The notes below the pieces were generated by a model. That model made no database searches, was not told where the DNA came from, and saw only the letters and a list, made by a program, of their open reading frames with translations. The translations under genes were made by a program, and so were the position numbers. Shown in pieces: positions 56,865 to 64,000 of a stretch of DNA of 64,000 bases. Origin of the DNA: Oxalobacteraceae bacterium. GTDB taxonomy: Bacteria > Pseudomonadota > Gammaproteobacteria > Burkholderiales > Burkholderiaceae_D. Position 1 is the stretch's first letter. Every line of letters begins with the position of its first letter. The DNA lies in assembly GCA_947448025.1 (NCBI GenBank), contig CANFLV010000004.1:1-64000 (forward strand), written 5' to 3'.

Positions 56865-56894
56865 TTTCTTGCCCGGGCGCTGCCCGGCAAGAAA
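56865..56894 (+). terminator. Hairpin between hom and thrC, followed by a -10 like box
   Basis: TTTCTTGCCCGGG and CCCGGCAAGAAA form a 12-bp stem with one bulge, 10 bases after the hom stop, without a T-run. A TATAAT at 56943-56948 further on may give thrC its own promoter. The hairpin may act as a processing or partial termination site. Confidence 0.45.
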
Positions 56895-56983
56895 CGCACC
56901 CTGTGGTCGAAATCGCCATGTGATGGACAGGAGGCACTGCTTTATAATAGGCACCTCCCAGCAATCCATCCATTTTCGCGCCC

Positions 56984-58444
56984 ATGCACTATGTCTCCAC
57001 CCGCGGCCAGTCCGCAGCACTGCCATTCTCTGAAATCCTGCTAGGAGGCCTCGCGCCCGATGGCGGTTTGTATCTGCCTGAGACCTATCCACAAGTCAGC
57101 GGCGCGGAACTTGATGCCTGGCGCAAGCTCAGCTACGCCGATCTGGCACTCGAAGTCCTGAAGAAATTTGCGACCGACATTCCCGTAGCCGACCTGCAGG
57201 CGCTCGTTAAAAAGACCTACACCGCTGAGGTCTACCGCAACGTGCGCGCCGGCGAATCCGCTGCTGAGATCACGCCACTTCGCGTACTCGAGCAGCGCGA
57301 CGGCACCACCGTGATGCTGCAAGCCCTGTCGAACGGCCCGACGCTGGCCTTCAAGGACATGGCGATGCAGTTGATCGGTAACCTGTTCGAATACACGCTC
57401 GCAAAAAATCATGCGGAACTGAATATTTTCGGTGCGACCTCCGGCGACACCGGCAGCGCTGCCGAATACGCGATGCGCGGCAAGCGCGGCATTCGCGTCT
57501 TCATGCTCTCGCCGCACAAGAAAATGAGCGCCTTCCAGACCGCGCAAATGTTCAGCCTGCAAGACCCGAACATCTTCAATATTGCCGTCGAGGGCGTCTT
57601 CGACGATTGCCAGGACATGGTCAAGGCCGTTTCGAATGATCTCGAATTCAAGGCGCGTCAGAAAATCGGCACGGTTAATTCGATCAATTGGGCGCGCGTC
57701 GTGGCGCAAGTCGTCTACTACTTCCGTGGCTATCTCGCGGCGACCACGAGCAACGAGCAGAAAGTCTCGTTCACGGTCCCGTCCGGTAACTTCGGCAATA
57801 TCTGCGCCGGCCACATCGCGCGCATGATGGGTCTGCCGATCGATAAGCTGGTCGCCGCGACGAATGAGAATGACGTGCTCGACGAGTTTTTTCGCACCGG
57901 CATTTACCGAGTGCGCAAGTCGGCCGAGACTTACCATACCTCCAGCCCGAGCATGGACATCAGCAAGGCGTCGAACTTCGAGCGCTTCATGTTCGATTTG
58001 CTCGGCCGCGACAGCGAGCGCCTGCGCGCGCTGTTCCATAAAGTCGAGACCGAAGGCGGCTTCGATTTGTCGGGCAAGCCGGGCAGCGATGGTGATGAAT
58101 TCGCCAAGGTGGCGCAATATGGTTTCTGTTCCGGCAAATCGGTGCATACCGATCGGCTGGCGACGATACGCGATGTGGCGCAACACCATGGCGTGATTCT
58201 CGATACGCATACCGCCGATGGCGTGAAAGTCGCGCGCGAGCATTTGACGCCGGGCGTGACGATGATCGTGCTCGAGACCGCTTTGCCGGCAAAGTTCAAT
58301 GAAACCATCGTCGAAGCCTTGAAACGCGATGCCGACCGTCCGGCCGGCTTTGAAAACATCGAAGCATTGCCGCAGCGTTTTGAGGTGATGCATGCCGATG
58401 TCGCGCTGATGAAGGACTTCATCGCACGCCATACAGGACTCTGA
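56984..58444 (+). CDS. thrC: Threonine synthase
   Basis: PLP enzyme that turns O-phosphohomoserine into threonine. 486 residues, the long form. It starts MHYVSTRGQSAALPFSEIL; the PLP lysine is in PTLAFKDMAMQ (about 125) and the phosphate-binding GATSGDTGSAA follows near 160. Downstream of hom, as expected for the threonine branch. Confidence 0.97.
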   Translation: MHYVSTRGQSAALPFSEILLGGLAPDGGLYLPETYPQVSGAELDAWRKLSYADLALEVLKKFATDIPVADLQALVKKTYTAEVYRNVRAGESAAEITPLRVLEQRDGTTVMLQALSNGPTLAFKDMAMQLIGNLFEYTLAKNHAELNIFGATSGDTGSAAEYAMRGKRGIRVFMLSPHKKMSAFQTAQMFSLQDPNIFNIAVEGVFDDCQDMVKAVSNDLEFKARQKIGTVNSINWARVVAQVVYYFRGYLAATTSNEQKVSFTVPSGNFGNICAGHIARMMGLPIDKLVAATNENDVLDEFFRTGIYRVRKSAETYHTSSPSMDISKASNFERFMFDLLGRDSERLRALFHKVETEGGFDLSGKPGSDGDEFAKVAQYGFCSGKSVHTDRLATIRDVAQHHGVILDTHTADGVKVAREHLTPGVTMIVLETALPAKFNETIVEALKRDADRPAGFENIEALPQRFEVMHADVALMKDFIARHTGL

Positions 58445-58448
58445 TGCC

Positions 58449-59672
58449 ATGAGCGAAAAAAAGCCGATGTTGACCCTGCCGCAGGCGCTGGATTTCCTGC
58501 TCGCTGCGGCCAAGCCCTTAGCGGATATGGAAGAGGTCGCGACGATAGACGCGAACGGGCGCGTGCTCGCTGCGGATCAGTCCTCGCTGATCGATGTTCC
58601 GCCGATGGACAATACGCAGATGGATGGCTACGCCGTGCGCGCAGCAGACTGTGCGGCGGGATTACCGCTGACGGTATCGCAGCGCATTCCGGCCGGTCAT
58701 GTGCCGCAGCCTTTGGCAGAGGGTAGTGTCGCGCGTATTTTCACTGGCGCGATGATTCCCGCCGGGGCCGACGCCGTCGTCATGCAGGAGCAATGCACGG
58801 CCGAGGGCGACCAGGTCACCATCGCGCACCAGCCGCAATCCGGCGAATGGATACGCCGCGCCGGAGAAGATATCCTCGCCGGCAGCACTATACTCGCAGC
58901 CGGTACGCGTCTGCGCGCGCAAGAACTCGGTTTGGCCGCCTCAGTCGGTCTGGCCACTTTGCCCGTCTTGCGCAAGCCGCGCGTCGCCGTCTTTTTTACC
59001 GGCGATGAATTGGCCATGCCGGGCGAGTCGCTCAAGCCCGGCGCGATCTACAATTCGAACCGTTTTACCTTGCGCGGGCTATTGCAAAACCTTGGCTGCG
59101 ACGTCACCGATTTCGGCATCGTGCCTGATCAGCTAGCCGCTACACGCGCGACCTTGCGCGAGGCAGCGACTGAGCATGACTTGATCATTACTTCCGGCGG
59201 GGTGTCAGTCGGCGAAGAAGATCACATCAAGCCGGCCGTCGAAGCGGAAGGGCGCTTGAACATGTGGCAGATCGCGATCAAGCCGGGCAAACCGCTGGCC
59301 TTTGGCGAGATCGACCGTGCCGCCAAGGCGCCGGCATTTTTCATCGGCTTGCCCGGCAATCCCGTATCGAGCTTCGTCACCTTCCTGCTGCTGGTGCGAC
59401 CTTTCATTTTGCGCCTGCAGGGTGTGGCCGATGTTGCGCCGCAGGCATTTGCACTGCGTGCCGATTTCAACTGGCCCAAGGCCGACCGGCGCAATGAATT
59501 CCTGCGCGCGCGTCTCAATGCCCACGGCGGGCTTGACCTGTTTGCAAACCAGGGCTCGGGCGTACTGACCTCGACTGTGTGGGGCGACGGCCTGATCGAT
59601 AATCCGCCGGGGCAGGCGATCGTCGCCGGTGACATCGTGCGCTTCCTGCCTTTTTCGGCCTTGCAGAATTGA
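58449..59672 (+). CDS. moeA: Molybdopterin molybdenumtransferase MoeA
   Basis: Inserts molybdate into adenylylated molybdopterin. 407 residues; motifs DNTQMDGYAVRAAD, FTGAMIPAGADAVVMQE, SGGVSVGEEDHIKP and GLPGNPVSSFVTF. 4 bases after thrC; overlaps moaD. Provides cofactor for enzymes such as the SorA-type protein in this window. Confidence 0.96.
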   Translation: MSEKKPMLTLPQALDFLLAAAKPLADMEEVATIDANGRVLAADQSSLIDVPPMDNTQMDGYAVRAADCAAGLPLTVSQRIPAGHVPQPLAEGSVARIFTGAMIPAGADAVVMQEQCTAEGDQVTIAHQPQSGEWIRRAGEDILAGSTILAAGTRLRAQELGLAASVGLATLPVLRKPRVAVFFTGDELAMPGESLKPGAIYNSNRFTLRGLLQNLGCDVTDFGIVPDQLAATRATLREAATEHDLIITSGGVSVGEEDHIKPAVEAEGRLNMWQIAIKPGKPLAFGEIDRAAKAPAFFIGLPGNPVSSFVTFLLLVRPFILRLQGVADVAPQAFALRADFNWPKADRRNEFLRARLNAHGGLDLFANQGSGVLTSTVWGDGLIDNPPGQAIVAGDIVRFLPFSALQN

Positions 59673-59935
59673 TGCCCATGCAAATCCAGTTACGTTTCTT
59701 CGCCAGCGTGCGTGAAAAACTCGGGACCGGTCAGGAAACGCTCGTTGTGCCGCCGGATGTGAAAACAGTCGGTGATGTACTGTCGCTCTTGCGCGCACGC
59801 GGCGGCGTCTGGGCCGAAGTACTGGCCGAAGGGCGCGCCTTGCGCATGGCCTATGACCAGAATATGGTCGAGGCGACGGCTCCGTTGGCCGATGGTGGTG
59901 AGCTCGCCTTTTTCCCGCCGGTCACTGGCGGCTGA
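59672..59935 (+). CDS. moaD: Molybdopterin synthase small subunit MoaD
   Basis: Ubiquitin-like sulfur carrier, about 87 residues, ending in the required Gly-Gly (FFPPVTGG). Start ATG 59672 (MPMQIQLRFF) overlaps the moeA stop by one base; ATG 59678 is also possible. Confidence 0.93.
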   Translation: MPMQIQLRFFASVREKLGTGQETLVVPPDVKTVGDVLSLLRARGGVWAEVLAEGRALRMAYDQNMVEATAPLADGGELAFFPPVTGG

Positions 59936-59959
59936 ACCAGATTTTTGAAAGCGCCGGCG

Positions 59960-60430
59960 ATGCCCGTACAAGTCCAGACCGAAGATTTTGATTTGAGCAC
60001 TGAGGTAGCGCAGCTGCGCGCAGCGAACCCCGGTGTCGGCGCCATCGTTACCTTTGTCGGCACCGTGCGCGACATGAACGAGGGTGAAAATGTTTCGTCC
60101 ATGGAGCTGGAACATTATCCCGGCATGACCGAAAAGGCCTTGACCGACATCGTCGCCCAGGCCAGTCAACGCTGGCAAATCATCGACGCGCTCGTGATCC
60201 ATCGCGTCGGGCCACTCGAGCCCATGGCGCAGATCGTCCTCGTCGCGGTCACCTCGGCGCATCGCGGCGAAGCGTTTGCCGCCTGCGAATTCATCATTGA
60301 TTATCTCAAGACCGACGCGCCATTCTGGAAGAAAGAGCAGACGCCTGCGGGTGCACGTTGGGTCGATGCGCGTAGCACGGACGACCAGGCGCTGCTGAAA
60401 TGGAAAACGTCCTCAGGAGCAGCAGCATGA
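59960..60430 (+). CDS. moaE: Molybdopterin synthase large subunit MoaE
   Basis: Catalytic subunit that turns precursor Z into molybdopterin with sulfur from MoaD. About 156 residues from [10 protein letters not shown]; a TTG at 59945 is less likely. Motifs are [32 protein letters not shown] and the catalytic lysine region [11 protein letters not shown]. Overlaps crcB by 4 bases. Confidence 0.95.
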   Translation: MPVQVQTEDFDLSTEVAQLRAANPGVGAIVTFVGTVRDMNEGENVSSMELEHYPGMTEKALTDIVAQASQRWQIIDALVIHRVGPLEPMAQIVLVAVTSAHRGEAFAACEFIIDYLKTDAPFWKKEQTPAGARWVDARSTDDQALLKWKTSSGAAA

Positions 60431-60801
60431 GCTGGATCGCGATCGGTGTGGGCGCGACCGTTGGCGCATGGCTGCGTTGGGGCTTGGGACTGCTGCTCAA
60501 CAGCTTGCACAGCCAGCTGCCTCTTGGGACATTGGCCGCGAACCTTGGCGGTGGCTTCCTGATCGGTATTGCGGTGGGATTTTTCAGCGCCAACCCCGCT
60601 TTGTCGCCGGAATGGCGGCTGCTCGTGGTGACCGGATTTCTGGGTGGGCTGACGACGTTTTCTACCTTTTCGGCGGAGGCGATGCTGCTGCTGCAGCGCG
60701 GCGACTACGCCTGGGTGATGCTGCATTCGGGCTTGCATCTGCTTGGCTCGATCGCCTGCTGCATTGCCGGATTTGCGGCGTATCGCGCACTGAGCGCTTG
60801 A
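60427..60801 (+). CDS. crcB: Fluoride channel CrcB/FluC
   Basis: Dual-topology fluoride exporter of the inner membrane, 124 residues, four helices. The Phe-box signature [16 protein letters not shown] (about 74-89) and [10 protein letters not shown] are visible. ATGA overlap with moaE shows translational coupling; the link to the cofactor genes is odd but no fluoride riboswitch can sit between them. Confidence 0.92.
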   Translation: MSWIAIGVGATVGAWLRWGLGLLLNSLHSQLPLGTLAANLGGGFLIGIAVGFFSANPALSPEWRLLVVTGFLGGLTTFSTFSAEAMLLLQRGDYAWVMLHSGLHLLGSIACCIAGFAAYRALSA

Positions 60802-60830
60802 AAAAAAGGGGCGCATGGTTTGCGCCCCTC
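60801..60830 (-). terminator. Terminator of the hypothetical gene at 60841
   Basis: AGGGGCGCA, loop TGGTT, TGCGCCCCT. Read on the minus strand it is followed by seven T, so it terminates the minus-strand gene; it may also slow crcB transcription. Confidence 0.85.
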
Positions 60831-60840
60831 TCACACTTGA

Positions 60841-61383
60841 TTAATTCAATACCCGCGGCGTCTCGTCGTCGCGCTCGTCATCGCTAGGCAGGAACAGCTC
60901 CATATCCCATTCTGCCTGGGCCACCGCCGTCGGCATGAGGCTGAAGAAGCCGTGCAGGATTTGCGGCGTAAAGGCAATTTCGAATCCTGCCCCCGTCTCC
61001 GGCGCAAAAATGATCCGCATCGGCGAATTACGCGCGATGTTGAACTGCGCGTTATGCACCAGGAAAGGTGTTTCGCCCAGCGGGTAATGTGTCGCTTCCA
61101 TATCATAAGGCTTACCGAATTTACCTTGCGCGGCTAACTCCATGACCGACGCCTGATGCGTCATGTTGACCATTTCGGCTTTGGCATGGGAAGCCGCTGG
61201 CTGATCCAGGGTGACTTGCGTCTGCATGGCTTTTTGCAGCGTTGGCCACAAGAGCTTCACGATGCGGCGCGTCAGCCAGGCACGTAATTCATGCAGCTCG
61301 TCTTCGCCATGCATGAATGAGGCGCGCATCACAATGCGGTCTTCCTCAGGGATATAAGTTAATTGGCACTGGTGTAAGACCAT
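60841..61383 (-). CDS. Conserved hypothetical protein
   Basis: About 180 residues from MVLHQCQLTYIPEEDRI (an ATG at 61407 would add 8). Soluble, no signal peptide or membrane helix, acidic C terminus (LPSDDERDDETPRVLN). Conserved-looking segments are MRASFMHGEDELHELRAWLTR and GFEIAFTPQILHGFFSLM. I do not recognise the family. It diverges from clpB and so shares that promoter region. Confidence 0.7.
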   Translation of the reverse strand: MVLHQCQLTYIPEEDRIVMRASFMHGEDELHELRAWLTRRIVKLLWPTLQKAMQTQVTLDQPAASHAKAEMVNMTHQASVMELAAQGKFGKPYDMEATHYPLGETPFLVHNAQFNIARNSPMRIIFAPETGAGFEIAFTPQILHGFFSLMPTAVAQAEWDMELFLPSDDERDDETPRVLN

Positions 61384-61474
61384 GATTTTTTGATGCCTGA
61401 ATGGCAATTAAATTGAATTTAGTAAGAAAAACTGCGTAACGAAAACGGTCCGTTTTGCATTCGAATAATCTTCA

Positions 61475-61502
61475 CTTGAAAACTGCCGGTAATGCCCCAT
61501 TT
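61475..61502 (+). promoter_or_regulatory. Heat-shock (sigma-32) promoter of clpB
   Basis: CTTGAAA (61475-61481), 13-base spacer, CCCCATTT (61495-61502). Both boxes match the RpoH consensus (CTTGAAA and CCCCATnT) completely, with standard spacing. Leader of about 25 bases to the ATG. Confidence 0.88.
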
Positions 61503-61534
61503 TATAGTGAACATTGAACCATTTGGAGCAAACG

Positions 61535-64000
<2,466 letters not shown>

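Overview
The window is a chromosomal stretch of a Gram-negative betaproteobacterium, most likely of the Oxalobacteraceae (Herminiimonas/Janthinobacterium type). This rests on gene neighbourhoods (kdsA-eno-ftsB; PHP/YciO/site-2 protease/trpS; dapA-bamC-metallo-hydrolase; rpsF-priB-rpsR-rplI), protein character and moderately high GC. It is an inference, not a database match. I saw no rRNA, tRNA, CRISPR array, prophage or transposase.

Layout. 1-2.5 kb: end of kdsA, eno, ftsB. 2.5-3.4 kb: an accessory gene broken by one in-frame TGA (Stv-type adhesin family, by recognition). 3.4-10.7 kb: hslO and a gamma-carbonic-anhydrase-like gene, a DUF455 ferritin-like gene, an orphan RTX protein, a glycerophosphodiesterase, and an acyl-CoA synthetase divergent from an alpha/beta hydrolase. 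10.8-19.9 kb: PHP phosphoesterase, htpX, yciO-like, site-2 protease, trpS, a methyltransferase, dapA, bamC, a metallo-beta-lactamase-fold hydrolase and a PilZ protein. 19.9-27.4 kb: a small lipoprotein, a JmjC ribosomal oxygenase, slyD, an exported protein that looks like a phosphoesterase without its metal ligands and overlaps mutS, mutS, and rhlE. 27.7-29.3 kb: an accessory gene with a candidate YopT-like (C58) cysteine-protease triad. 29.4-33.8 kb: suhB, trmJ, lexA with two LexA boxes, and the ribosomal operon rpsF-priB-rpsR-rplI. 34-38.7 kb: a marR-outer membrane factor-emrA-emrB efflux cassette lying between rplI and dnaB. 39-44 kb: dnaB, a DUF47/PiT phosphate pair, and a sorAB-type sulfite dehydrogenase. 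44-54 kb: phoH, then a long minus-strand operon for 4-amino-arabinose modification of lipid A (arn), with ArnA split into two proteins. 54-64 kb: alaA, hom, thrC, moeA, moaD, moaE, crcB, a hypothetical gene, and clpB (cut by the window end) behind a sigma-32 promoter.

How genes fit together. The Mo-cofactor genes moeA/moaD/moaE can supply the SorA-type molybdoenzyme. kdsA and the arn operon both serve lipopolysaccharide. hom, thrC, alaA and dapA cover amino-acid synthesis. lexA, mutS, dnaB and priB are DNA maintenance.

Most worth a second look: the C58-like candidate effector at 27.7-29.3 kb; two inverted copies of a 113-bp structured repeat at 31.2 and 33.9 kb, each between convergent genes; the degenerate phosphoesterase behind mutS; the broken Stv-type gene; a four-cysteine iron-sulfur motif in TrpRS; and several well-formed promoter/operator sites.
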